A stretch of DNA of 64,000 bases from Bacteroidia bacterium (GTDB taxonomy: Bacteria > Bacteroidota > Bacteroidia > CAIKAF01). Made by a program: the position numbers and the translations under genes. Positions 25,633 through 33,702 of the stretch are shown one piece after another. The first letter of the stretch is position 1; each line of letters opens with the position of its first letter. The notes beneath the pieces were generated by a model, which saw only the letters and a program-made list of their open reading frames with translations, was not told the origin of the DNA and ran no database searches. The DNA lies in NCBI GenBank assembly GCA_030427255.1, contig JAUHWY010000015.1:1-64000 (forward strand), in the 5' to 3' direction.

Positions 25633-26616
25633 ATGCAGGATAAGATTAAATCCATTGAGGATGCTTTGCAAAAGTTAAGCCCCGATGCCATAACCGACCT
25701 TGAAGCATTTAAAAGGCAATATATTGGAAAACAGAGTCTTATACAGGATCTTTTTAAAAGCTTCAAGGATTTAGATGCGGATGCTAAGCGATTGGTAGGG
25801 CCAAAGGTTAATGCCCTAAAGCAAAGGGCACAGGAACTTTACGACGCTGCTCTTGAAGCTGGTCAAAGTGCCGTGGAAGTGCCATGGAAGGACGCTTCCT
25901 TGCCCGGCAGAGCTATGGATTTTGGAAGCCTTCATCCCTTAAGTCTTGTGGAGAGAGAGCTAATGGAAATATTTGATTTTGTTGGATTTACTTTAGCTAA
26001 AGGTCCTGAAATAGAAGACGACTGGCATAATTTTACTGCACTTAATTTTCCCGCTAATCATCCTGCCAGAGATATGCAGGATACTTTTTTTGTTGACTCA
26101 AAAGAGGAGCGGGTGTTACGCACCCACACTTCCGGTGTACAAGTGCGGACTATGCTTAACTCCAAACCGCCAATTCGGGTTATTGCACCGGGAAGGGTAT
26201 ACCGTTGCGATAGTGATGCTACGCATAGTCCTGTATTTCATCAATTGGAAGGACTCGTAGTAGATAAGCGTGTTTCTTTTAAAGACCTTAAGGAAACCTT
26301 GTTTTATTTTACCGAGGCCTTTTTTGGAAAGGGATTTGAAGTACGTTTTCGTCCTAGTTATTTTCCATTTACCGAACCTAGTGCTGAAATGGATATTGGT
26401 AAGAGGAATGCACAAGGGGGCATCGACTGGATGGAAATTTTGGGATGTGGTATGGTTGACCCTGCCGTTTTGGAAAATTGTGGGATAGATCCAAAAGAAT
26501 ACCAGGGCTATGCCTTCGGTATTGGAATCGATCGTTTGGCCATGCTCAAATTCGGTATTCCCGACATTCGTTTGTTGTATGAAAACGATATCCGCTTTTT
26601 GGGTCAATTTTCTTGA
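25633..26616 (+). CDS. pheS: Phenylalanine-tRNA ligase alpha subunit
   Basis: A 327-residue class II synthetase subunit, the same length as E. coli PheS. N-terminal coiled-coil tRNA-binding arm (residues 1-85), then PLSLVERELMEIFDFVGFTLAKGPEIEDDWHNFTALN, HTSGVQVRTM, the motif 2 region RVYRCDSDATHSPVFHQLEG, EPSAEMDI and motif 3 GYAFGIGIDRLAMLKFGIPDIR. The ATG at 25633 gives the expected N-terminus; the upstream 18 codons cover the promoter. Its stop lies two bases from the end of the convergent mnmG. The beta subunit gene is not in the window. Confidence 0.96.
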   Translation: MQDKIKSIEDALQKLSPDAITDLEAFKRQYIGKQSLIQDLFKSFKDLDADAKRLVGPKVNALKQRAQELYDAALEAGQSAVEVPWKDASLPGRAMDFGSLHPLSLVERELMEIFDFVGFTLAKGPEIEDDWHNFTALNFPANHPARDMQDTFFVDSKEERVLRTHTSGVQVRTMLNSKPPIRVIAPGRVYRCDSDATHSPVFHQLEGLVVDKRVSFKDLKETLFYFTEAFFGKGFEVRFRPSYFPFTEPSAEMDIGKRNAQGGIDWMEILGCGMVDPAVLENCGIDPKEYQGYAFGIGIDRLAMLKFGIPDIRLLYENDIRFLGQFS

Positions 26617-26618
26617 AA

Positions 26619-28487
26619 TTATCGCCCCATATAAATCATGAGCATAGATACGTCTGATGGAGAAATACCGCTGATTCTAGACGCATTTCCTATGGTTTTA
26701 GGTCGCTGAGATTTTAATTTTTGCCGCGCCTCGGAGGATAGTCCATGAATTTTATCGAAATCAAGGCTTTCCGGAAGGATTAAATCTTCCAATTTTTTAA
26801 TTTTTGAGGCTTGTTCCTTTTCCCGTTCCATATAGCCTGCATATTTCAATGCTATTTCTGCCGAGCTTGCAGACTCCTCTCCTAAGTCCATGGAATGTAT
26901 TTCTTGATCCAGCACTTGATCTATTGACCTTAAATCGTTCAAGGCCAGTTGTGGTCTAGACAACAATTGAGCCCATCGAATTTTTTGCTGGATAGGACTA
27001 GAGCCCTTTTCTTCCAAAAGAGGATTGATGTCTTCAGGATTTGCACTATTGTTTTCTAAATACTTTTGGATCTGCTTTGATTGGGCATATTTTGTTTCCA
27101 TACGTTTCAGACGCTGCTCAGAAGCCAAACCTAAGGAATGGCCAAGAGGAGTTAAACGTTCATCTGCATTGTCTTGCCTGAGAAGAATGCGATACTCTGC
27201 ACGTGAGGTAAACATGCGGTAAGGCTCGTCCGTACCTTTGTGAATCAGATCATCAATGAGCACGCCAATATAGGCTTGATCACGTGAAAGCACGATGGGT
27301 TCCTTTTCTTGGATTTTTAATGCGGCATTGATTCCTGCCATCAATCCTTGACAAGCTGCCTCTTCATAACCCGTTGTGCCATTGATTTGACCGGCAAAAT
27401 ATAGACCTTCAACCAATTTGGTTTCTAGGCTTGTGTTCAGTTGTGTGGGAGGAAAATAATCGTATTCTATGGCATAACCTGGGCGGAACATACGCACCTG
27501 TTCTAAGCCTTTTATTTGACGAAGTGCCTTTAGTTGTATGTCCTCAGGTAGTGAAGATGAAAAACCATTTAAATAAATCTCACAGGTCTTCCAGCCTTCG
27601 GGTTCAATAAATAATTGGTGCCGATCTTTGTCCGCAAAACGATCGATTTTGTCTTCAATAGAAGGACAATATCTTGGCCCCAGACCTTGAATTCGGCCAT
27701 TGAACATAGGGCTGTGTTCAAAACCTTCTCTCAGGATTTCATGAACTATTGGGTTGGTATAGCTTATATGGCAAGGACGTTGTTTTTTAGGTTTTGGAGA
27801 AGGCATAAAAGAAAAGCCCTGTATTTCTTCGTCGCCGTATTGTATTTCGGTCTTTTCGTAATTTATGCTACGGCCATCTAGTCTGGGAGGGGTGCCGGTT
27901 TTCATTCTACCGCTATCAAAACCTAGGTCTATTAGTTGTTCTGTCAAACCATAGGCTGCGGGTTCACCTGCTCTACCTCCACCAAATTGTTTTTCGCCTA
28001 TATGGATTAGTCCATTCAAAAAGGTTCCTGAGGTTAGGATTACAGCCTTTGCCTCAATTTTTAAATCCATACTGGTTATTACTCCCCGTAGCTTTCCATG
28101 CTCTATCCATAAATGCCGCACCGGCTCTTGCCAAAAGGAAAGCAGTTCTATTTGTTCGAGGCTTAAACGCCAATGTTCTGCAAAAAGGGCCCTATCGTTT
28201 TGTGTACGCGGACTCCACATGGCAGGACCTTTGGAACGATTGAGCATCCTAAATTGTATCATAGATGCATCGGATACCCATCCGGATAATCCGCCCAAGG
28301 CATCAATTTCTCGAACGATTTGGCCTTTTGCAATGCCTCCCATGGCCGGATTGCAAGACATTTGTCCTATCCTTGCTAAATCCATGGTGGCCATTAATGT
28401 TTTACAGCCCATACGCGCTGCCGCCGCTGCCGCTTCACATCCCGCATGACCTCCACCTACAACTATAACATCGTATGAATCTAACAT
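26619..28487 (-). CDS. mnmG: tRNA uridine-5-carboxymethylaminomethyl modification enzyme
   Basis: A 622-residue FAD protein (GidA) that with MnmE puts the (carboxymethyl)aminomethyl group on U34 of certain tRNAs. Motifs: [21 protein letters not shown] (residues ~8-28), [37 protein letters not shown], the family signature KTGTPPR, and [20 protein letters not shown]; the C-terminal helical domain ends [17 protein letters not shown]. Full length. Its 5' side carries a parS-like palindrome in the 28-base gap to the upstream gene. Confidence 0.96.
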   Translation of the reverse strand: MLDSYDVIVVGGGHAGCEAAAAAARMGCKTLMATMDLARIGQMSCNPAMGGIAKGQIVREIDALGGLSGWVSDASMIQFRMLNRSKGPAMWSPRTQNDRALFAEHWRLSLEQIELLSFWQEPVRHLWIEHGKLRGVITSMDLKIEAKAVILTSGTFLNGLIHIGEKQFGGGRAGEPAAYGLTEQLIDLGFDSGRMKTGTPPRLDGRSINYEKTEIQYGDEEIQGFSFMPSPKPKKQRPCHISYTNPIVHEILREGFEHSPMFNGRIQGLGPRYCPSIEDKIDRFADKDRHQLFIEPEGWKTCEIYLNGFSSSLPEDIQLKALRQIKGLEQVRMFRPGYAIEYDYFPPTQLNTSLETKLVEGLYFAGQINGTTGYEEAACQGLMAGINAALKIQEKEPIVLSRDQAYIGVLIDDLIHKGTDEPYRMFTSRAEYRILLRQDNADERLTPLGHSLGLASEQRLKRMETKYAQSKQIQKYLENNSANPEDINPLLEEKGSSPIQQKIRWAQLLSRPQLALNDLRSIDQVLDQEIHSMDLGEESASSAEIALKYAGYMEREKEQASKIKKLEDLILPESLDFDKIHGLSSEARQKLKSQRPKTIGNASRISGISPSDVSMLMIYMGR

Positions 28488-28497
28488 AAATTTTTAT

Positions 28498-28515
28498 TTG
28501 TTCCACGTGGAACAA
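28498..28515. promoter_or_regulatory. parS-like centromere site
   Basis: TTGTTCCACGTGGAACAA is a perfect 18-bp palindrome. The central 16 bases differ from the Bacillus parS TGTTTCACGTGAAACA only by one symmetrical pair of changes. ParB binding sites cluster near oriC, and mnmG often lies there, which supports the call. It sits between mnmG (start 28487) and the stop of the DUF456 gene (28516). There is no T-run, so it is not a terminator. Confidence 0.75.
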
Positions 28516-29016
28516 TTACCACATGGTAAACGTAATTTTGAGCCAAAGATACAGCATCCAACCCGAGACCATCAACTTTAAGCCGGTTCCCAATAAAAAT
28601 CCTAGAAATGAACCAATAGCCGAAGTTAAGGCCCGAGATACATCTTTTGAATCCTTGGTTAGTTCCCCAATAAATGCTCCAATGAATGGACCAAATAGAA
28701 TGCCGGGAATGCCGAAGAACAAACCAATGATTAAGCCCACCGTAGAACCTCTTATTCCTGCCTTTGTTCCTCCTAATTTTTTCGTTCCCCAACTGGGTAA
28801 AATATAATCCATGACCATTACTACTACCGTTGCTATTCCGGTGCTAATCATCGCCGTGGAACTCGGATGCATTTCCGGGCGACCAAGCCATAGTATCCAT
28901 AAACCTATCCATGAAATTGGAGGTCCGGGAATTATTGGTAAAACACATCCAATTAAGCCTACGATCAGAACCAAGAGTGCACAGGCCAACCATACCAAAT
29001 CTAATACCCATTCCAT
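28516..29016 (-). CDS. DUF456 small membrane protein
   Basis: 166 residues, four or five hydrophobic helices rich in Gly: LVLIVGLIGCVLPIIPGPPISWIGLWILW (the DUF456 signature GCVLPIIPGP), then GLIIGLFFGIPGILFGPFIGAFIGEL with glycine zippers. Function unknown; the glycine-zipper pattern is like small envelope proteins. Its start overlaps the 3' end of ybeY by 16 bases. Confidence 0.85.
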   Translation of the reverse strand: MEWVLDLVWLACALLVLIVGLIGCVLPIIPGPPISWIGLWILWLGRPEMHPSSTAMISTGIATVVVMVMDYILPSWGTKKLGGTKAGIRGSTVGLIIGLFFGIPGILFGPFIGAFIGELTKDSKDVSRALTSAIGSFLGFLLGTGLKLMVSGWMLYLWLKITFTMW

Positions 29017-29432
29017 GACCTCAACCTTAATGCTTCATCCTCAGCTTGGGTCATCTTTGCTTTATCCGAAGCTTCAATATCATCAAATCCTATCAAATGC
29101 AATAGGCCATGAATAAGAACTCTATCCAACTCATCATCGATGGATACCCCATAGTGCGAGGCTTGGGCTTCAACCCTATCTATCGAAATATAAATTTCGC
29201 CTTCTATATAACTACTTCCCTCCTTGCTAAGGTCAAATGTAAGTACATCTGTTTCGTAATCGTGGGCCAAAAATTGTTTGTTCATAGCTCTTAGCTCGGC
29301 ATCCGAGTTAAGAATAAAGCTTAGAACTCCCAAGGAGGCACTATGGTAATCGGCTACTTTTTGAACCCAAGCTTTTCGGTCCTCAACCTTTACCCAATCC
29401 TTAGCAGATTCGGTTGAAAAAAACGAAATCAT
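29001..29432 (-). CDS. ybeY: rRNA maturation endoribonuclease YbeY
   Basis: 143 residues. YbeY is a zinc RNase acting in 16S rRNA 3'-end maturation and ribosome quality control. Seen: NKQFLAHDYETDVLTFDLS and the metal motif HGLLHLIGFDD. Of the usual three ligands (HGxLHLxGxDH) the first two, H108 and H112, are present, but the last His is Asp (D118). I believe this is common in Bacteroidota, so the enzyme is probably active with an altered ligand. Start chosen at 29432, where ATGA overlaps the RsbW stop; another ATG lies three codons upstream. Confidence 0.9.
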   Translation of the reverse strand: MISFFSTESAKDWVKVEDRKAWVQKVADYHSASLGVLSFILNSDAELRAMNKQFLAHDYETDVLTFDLSKEGSSYIEGEIYISIDRVEAQASHYGVSIDDELDRVLIHGLLHLIGFDDIEASDKAKMTQAEDEALRLRSWNGY

Positions 29433-29854
29433 GGTACACACACACGAAATTCAAGGCAAACTTCGCGGCCTTCGTTTCTAAATTCCATGCTATCGGCCAA
29501 TTGGCGCATAAGAAAGACACCTCTACCGTTAGGTTTTTCAAGGTTTTCAGGGTCTGTGGGATCCGGTAAACTGTCCGGATCAAAGCCTTTGCCCTCATCC
29601 GTTACTTCGAAACAAAGCATGGTTCCATCACAATGGTATTGAATAGCTACCTTTTTTCGGGGATCACAGCGGTTTCCATGCAAAATGGCATTATTGGCCG
29701 CTTCAGTTAAGGCAACCAATACGCTTCCGAAAAAATCTTCCGGTATGTTGTGCTCAGAAAATATGCGTTGAATCACCGATTCCAGACACCGAATCGAATG
29801 AATTTCGGAACTAAGCTCAAGCTTTCCGGGCAAGTCTTGTACAGGTTCAGTCAT
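29429..29854 (-). CDS. RsbW-like anti-sigma / histidine kinase-like ATPase
   Basis: 141 residues forming one GHKL ATPase domain: N-box LTEAANNAILHGN (E51, N55), G1 box DEGKGFD (86-92) and G2 box GRGVFLMRQLAD (110-121). Such proteins are serine kinases that phosphorylate STAS-domain antagonists and hold sigma or response factors. No STAS protein or sigma gene is nearby, so its partner is unknown. It overlaps DUF4175 and ybeY by four bases each, so it is translationally coupled to both. Confidence 0.87.
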   Translation of the reverse strand: MTEPVQDLPGKLELSSEIHSIRCLESVIQRIFSEHNIPEDFFGSVLVALTEAANNAILHGNRCDPRKKVAIQYHCDGTMLCFEVTDEGKGFDPDSLPDPTDPENLEKPNGRGVFLMRQLADSMEFRNEGREVCLEFRVCVP

Positions 29855-32800
29855 GGGTATTGGTTAAAGTAGTCCGATACTTTTTGCTTGTAATAAGGTT
29901 TTAAGGCAGGTGGAACCGTCCGAAGCAACTCTGCCTCACGCTCCTTTTTCTTCAAATATTCTTGCAATACATCTTCCGGTATCGCCCACTCTTCTACGTT
30001 CTCTCTCGATTCCCGCTTTTCGTCTTCCTCTTGTTCTCTTTGAGCCCGCTCCGATTCTAGCATACGACGGGTAATTTCCTTTTGGCGGCGCACCGTTTCT
30101 GCACTTATGCGGCGGTTGAGTATGTCGGTTTCCGTTTCTTCCATCTTTTTTATGGCTTCTCCTGCCTGCTTTCTACCCTCCTCACTCATGTCTTTGAGCA
30201 TTTCCTCCATTTCGCGGCGAATTTGTTCTTGTTCCGCTGCCATTTGGGCCAATTTCTTGGCCTGTTCTCCACTTCCCTGACCACTCTCTCCTTTACCACC
30301 GTCTTGTTTTCCTTGCTGCGGACCCTTTTTCTGTTGATCGCGCATTTGCTGCTCCATTTCCTCTAGCTTTTTTTGAAGTCCTAATTGACGCTGAATTAAA
30401 TCCGACATTTTATCGGGTTTGCTTTTACCCGGCTTATTGCATTGAGCCCCAGCCTGACTACCCATGGATTGCATTTGCTGCATCATTTGTTCCAAAGCTT
30501 CACTCAAAATCAGTGCTAAATTGTTGAACCCGGTCATGGCTTCCTGTTGTCGACTCCAAGCAGGTGGATATTGCCGTTGCGCAAAATGTTCCAAGGCACC
30601 CTCCATGCCTCGCTTGGTTCTGCTCAATTCCTCCATTACATAGTTCTCCAGCTCAATTACCCGCTTACTTAAGGCTTGCAAAGAATCTTCTACTTTGGCG
30701 GCATCCGAGATAATTCTGCGTTGTTCCCGGGCAATTTTGCGCATTACCGCATCATTCCCTCTGGAAGTCTTAGCCTGCTCCATTACCTGCTCCTGATCAA
30801 AGCTTAATTGTACAATGTTTTCGAGCAGGGCACGCAAATCTTCCATGTTCTCCCCTTGTTGTTGTGCCGCAGCTGTTTGTTGCTGCTCCTTCATTTTCTG
30901 GGCCAAATCCTTCATTTTCTGCGCAGCACTCTTTTGTTTCTTTTGCGCTCCTGATTCTTTCTTTTGGTCTAGTTCCTCTTTGGCCTCTTCCATTTCTTTG
31001 GAAATCTCTTCCATTTCCTCTTCGGCATCTTCCAAATCCTTGGGCTGCTCCAAGGCTTCGTTCTTCTTTTCTAATTCCTCCAGTTCTTTTTGAATATCTT
31101 CGGCTTCTTTGTTTAATTCTTCTTGGGCTTTTTCCTTCTCTTCCGCCGTCATTTCCTTGTTTGCAGCCAAATCCTCTTGCTTTTTGGCCAGCTCTTCCAA
31201 ACGATTTATTTGCTCTTGAAGCATTTGCTCCACCTCAAACTGCTTGAATAGTTCCAATGTTCTGTCCAACTCTCGTTCAACCTCTTCTTGACTCATTTCC
31301 ATTTGTTCCATGAGCTCTTGCAGCTTGTTTTTATCCATTTGTTCCATGGCCTTATCTAGCTGCTCAAATAGGTCTTCTATTCCTTTGTCTTTTAACTGCT
31401 CAAATAGCTCTTCTATTTTTTTCTGTTTATCTAAAATATTTTGTTGTTCCGGGCTTAATTCCTGATTTCTTTGGCTATTTTCTTTTTGCAATTGCTGCAT
31501 TTTTTCCAAAGCTTTTTCCAAAGCTTTACGGCGCTCCATCAACTCTTTAAGCTTTTGCTTTTCTTCAAAGCCAAGCTCCTTTTTCTCCAACATATCACGC
31601 CTAAACTCCTCCATGCTTTTGTTCAATTCTTCCACCGCCTTTTGCTGCTCCTCCAAACTCTCCTTAATAGCTGTTCTGTTTTCTTGCTGCATTTCAGACA
31701 GTTCCTTTCGGCTGGGAAGTCTGTGCTGCTCCAAAGGGGTGCGGCTGTATTTTCGTCCACCTGCACCGTCGTTGTCCCAAGCCTCAAAATAATACCATAA
31801 CTCCTGCCCTTCTTCTAAATTGAGGTTTTTGAGCCCAAAGGGAAGCTGGAAATTTACTTGTTGTTGGCCCTTCGGTATGCTGATTTTTTGACGCTCATAA
31901 ACCGATTTATCCGAATCTTTGGATTGCACTTTATACGCAAAGTATACTTCGGTAATCCCGTAATCATCACTAGCTGATCCATTGAATAACAAGCGATTAA
32001 AACTAATCGTATCTTTCCAGGCATCTACCTGAATTTTTGGATAAGCGTCCGCAATTACCGAAACACGATACGCGAAGCTGTCTTGGGCCCGAAAATCCTT
32101 ATTTTCCGGAACCAATACATAATCAAAACCTTGCATGGCCGTTCGATTGAACCGCAATTTTCCTTGGCTGTCCGGACTGTATTTTTTTGTGGTATCCGGC
32201 CATATAACCTCTACCGCATCTGTAGCTTGCCAGTCCATTTCCCAGTCAATCCGCGTGCCTTCGGGCACTACCAATTCGCCCTTATCGTTAACCCATTCGG
32301 GCTTTAGGCCCAAATACTTGGGGTAGGTCAAACGCGCCTTAAGTTGCCGAAGCAAAGGTTTTTGCAATACCTGCAAGAGGTATTGCTCACTTCTAAAATC
32401 CCCGCTGCTTAAATGAAACGGAACGTTTTGTCCGGGATGAGAAAAAGTAAAGCTAAACATACCGGGACCCGCCGTTTGCATGCGGTACATTCCCGATTCC
32501 TGGTGTATATAGAGCTGTTCGGGAACCTCCTTGCCTTCCAAGCGAACATGAAGGGTGAAATCTTCGTGGGCCGCAGTTTTTAATGCCTCATTTTCAATAA
32601 TAAAACTGAAGGGTGCCGGAGGTAAAAAAGTTTGGTTGTAGGACACTATACGCGTGGTACTTTCCGCAATAATTTGCGGTTTAGCCAGCCACAGCGTCAA
32701 AAATGCCAGTAAAACAGGCAAGGTAAACCAAAGAAACCTGCGATTTACCCGAAGGTCGATGGCTTGGGCAAAGGGAACGGTCTGAAGCTTTTGCGTGCGT

Positions 32801-33198
32801 TGTTCAATGGCCGCCAGCAGCAAAGGCGATGCATGGGCACCTGCGCTATGCTTTAGTTCTAAGGTATTTAAAAGCCTATCGTCTACCTCCTGTCGAAAAT
32901 GGCGACCGATTAAACGCGCAGCATCCTCATAAGACAGATGTTTGCCTAGGCGATACAAGCCCAACAAGGGTCGCAAAATAAACCAAGCAAAGACACTGAT
33001 ATTGAGGGCAACAAAGGACCAAAAAAGGCCCATGCGCACAAATCCGGAAAATCGACCGAAATATTCTAAAACTGTGATTAACAGAAAGTAGCCTACCAAA
33101 AGCCCTAAACCAATAAGCCCACCTCGCAAAAGTTCGTTTAGGTAGAACTTTCGAATAAAAGCATCTAATTTGGTTATAAGTGCGTCTTTCTCCCGCAT
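29851..33198 (-). CDS. DUF4175-type membrane protein with long coiled coil
   Basis: A 1115-residue protein. Two membrane helices lie near the N-terminus (ELLRGGLIGLGLLVGYFLLITVLEYF and VALNISVFAWFILRPLLGLY), with a third at ~165-185 (LWFTLPVLLAFLTLWLA). Then come a ~350-residue beta-rich extracytoplasmic region (FYLSSGDF..., YFAYKVQSKDSDKS) and more than 500 residues of Glu/Lys/Gln heptads (EEQQKAVEELNKSMEEFRRDMLEKKELGFEEKQ...), with a Gly/Gln/Lys-rich break (KKGPQQGKQDGGKGESGQGSG). The function of DUF4175 is unknown; the build suggests an envelope scaffold. ATG 33198 is chosen because the upstream 23 codons are Cys/Trp-rich and unlike a membrane-protein start. Confidence 0.85.
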   Translation of the reverse strand: MREKDALITKLDAFIRKFYLNELLRGGLIGLGLLVGYFLLITVLEYFGRFSGFVRMGLFWSFVALNISVFAWFILRPLLGLYRLGKHLSYEDAARLIGRHFRQEVDDRLLNTLELKHSAGAHASPLLLAAIEQRTQKLQTVPFAQAIDLRVNRRFLWFTLPVLLAFLTLWLAKPQIIAESTTRIVSYNQTFLPPAPFSFIIENEALKTAAHEDFTLHVRLEGKEVPEQLYIHQESGMYRMQTAGPGMFSFTFSHPGQNVPFHLSSGDFRSEQYLLQVLQKPLLRQLKARLTYPKYLGLKPEWVNDKGELVVPEGTRIDWEMDWQATDAVEVIWPDTTKKYSPDSQGKLRFNRTAMQGFDYVLVPENKDFRAQDSFAYRVSVIADAYPKIQVDAWKDTISFNRLLFNGSASDDYGITEVYFAYKVQSKDSDKSVYERQKISIPKGQQQVNFQLPFGLKNLNLEEGQELWYYFEAWDNDGAGGRKYSRTPLEQHRLPSRKELSEMQQENRTAIKESLEEQQKAVEELNKSMEEFRRDMLEKKELGFEEKQKLKELMERRKALEKALEKMQQLQKENSQRNQELSPEQQNILDKQKKIEELFEQLKDKGIEDLFEQLDKAMEQMDKNKLQELMEQMEMSQEEVERELDRTLELFKQFEVEQMLQEQINRLEELAKKQEDLAANKEMTAEEKEKAQEELNKEAEDIQKELEELEKKNEALEQPKDLEDAEEEMEEISKEMEEAKEELDQKKESGAQKKQKSAAQKMKDLAQKMKEQQQTAAAQQQGENMEDLRALLENIVQLSFDQEQVMEQAKTSRGNDAVMRKIAREQRRIISDAAKVEDSLQALSKRVIELENYVMEELSRTKRGMEGALEHFAQRQYPPAWSRQQEAMTGFNNLALILSEALEQMMQQMQSMGSQAGAQCNKPGKSKPDKMSDLIQRQLGLQKKLEEMEQQMRDQQKKGPQQGKQDGGKGESGQGSGEQAKKLAQMAAEQEQIRREMEEMLKDMSEEGRKQAGEAIKKMEETETDILNRRISAETVRRQKEITRRMLESERAQREQEEDEKRESRENVEEWAIPEDVLQEYLKKKEREAELLRTVPPALKPYYKQKVSDYFNQYP

Positions 33199-33323
33199 GT
33201 CCTTGATACAAACAAAAAATCGAAGCCAAGGCGAGTTGTTGCAACACCAACCGCCCACCTCAGGCATTGTTAATAACGGAAAAGCCTTGGCATTGTTACA
33301 GTTTTTTTAAATCCTTCTTTTTT

Positions 33324-33467
33324 GGGGCCCTTTCCGGCTTTCGGCTTTAGCTGCCTTGCCAAAAAGGGCAAGCCTAGGCCTTGTCGGGGCTTGCTAAAGC
33401 TCCGCCCGCCTCGCCCAAGGCTTGCTCCTTTTTGGCTTCGGCAGGCTACCGCCTCTATCCGGGGGCC
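33324..33467. repeat. Long-hairpin intergenic element (G)
   Basis: Arms GCCAAAAAGGGCAAGCCT (33358-33375) and AGGCTTGCTCCTTTTTGGC (33418-33436) pair along 18 bases with one bulge. The outside reads GGGGCCCTTTCCGGCTTTCGG on the left and CTATCCGGGGGCC on the right. The same plan, with a different stem, occurs at 44660-44826. Together with element C this fills the 504-base gap between the DUF4175 start and the TonB receptor stop; no gene is seen. Confidence 0.65.
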
Positions 33468-33507
33468 GGAATCTTCTTCCAATCCATGTCCATTTTTGGA
33501 ACTTAAC

Positions 33508-33642
33508 CTGCGGCAGGGATTGCAGCGGATAGCCCACAGTTCCTAAACTTAGGCAGGCTAGGCTTTGGCGGCGACCACAGGAAGCCCCCAAAGCTGTAGT
33601 CTGCCTTGGTTTAGGGACGAGGACTATGAGCGGAAAGCCCGG
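33508..33642. repeat. Paired-arm intergenic element (C)
   Basis: Left arm GCAGGGATTGCAGCGGATAG with AGCCCACAG (33513-33539); right arm GAGGACTATGAGCGGAAAGC with CCGG (33619-33642). Middle stem CCTAAACTTAGGCAG (33542-33556) pairs with CTGCCTTGGTTTAGG (33601-33615) throughout if G-T pairs are allowed. Inside is GGCGG (33567-33571), ten bases, AAGCCCCC (33582-33589), a variant of the core hairpin found at 54456, 59423 and 63520. Confidence 0.7.
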
Positions 33643-33643
33643 T

Positions 33644-33692
33644 GCCTCGCCCTTATTTTTTTGGTCTATCTAAATTTTTTACGAGGCGAGGC
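33644..33692. repeat. Inverted repeat next to element C
   Basis: GCCTCGCC (33644-33651) and GGCGAGGC (33685-33692) are perfect complements around a 33-base T-rich loop. It lies 10 bases past the stop of the leftward TonB receptor gene and may act as its terminator, though the loop is unusually long. Confidence 0.4.
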
Positions 33693-33702
33693 AGCCGCCC
33701 CT

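Noticed and set aside
28498-28515. Terminator for the DUF456-ybeY run
   Set aside because: The palindrome has no loop and no T-run; the CACGTG-centred parS form explains it better.
33270-33591. Several short ORFs on both strands before the TonB receptor
   Set aside because: They coincide with the two hairpin elements; their sequences are Arg/Pro-rich products of GC-rich repeats.
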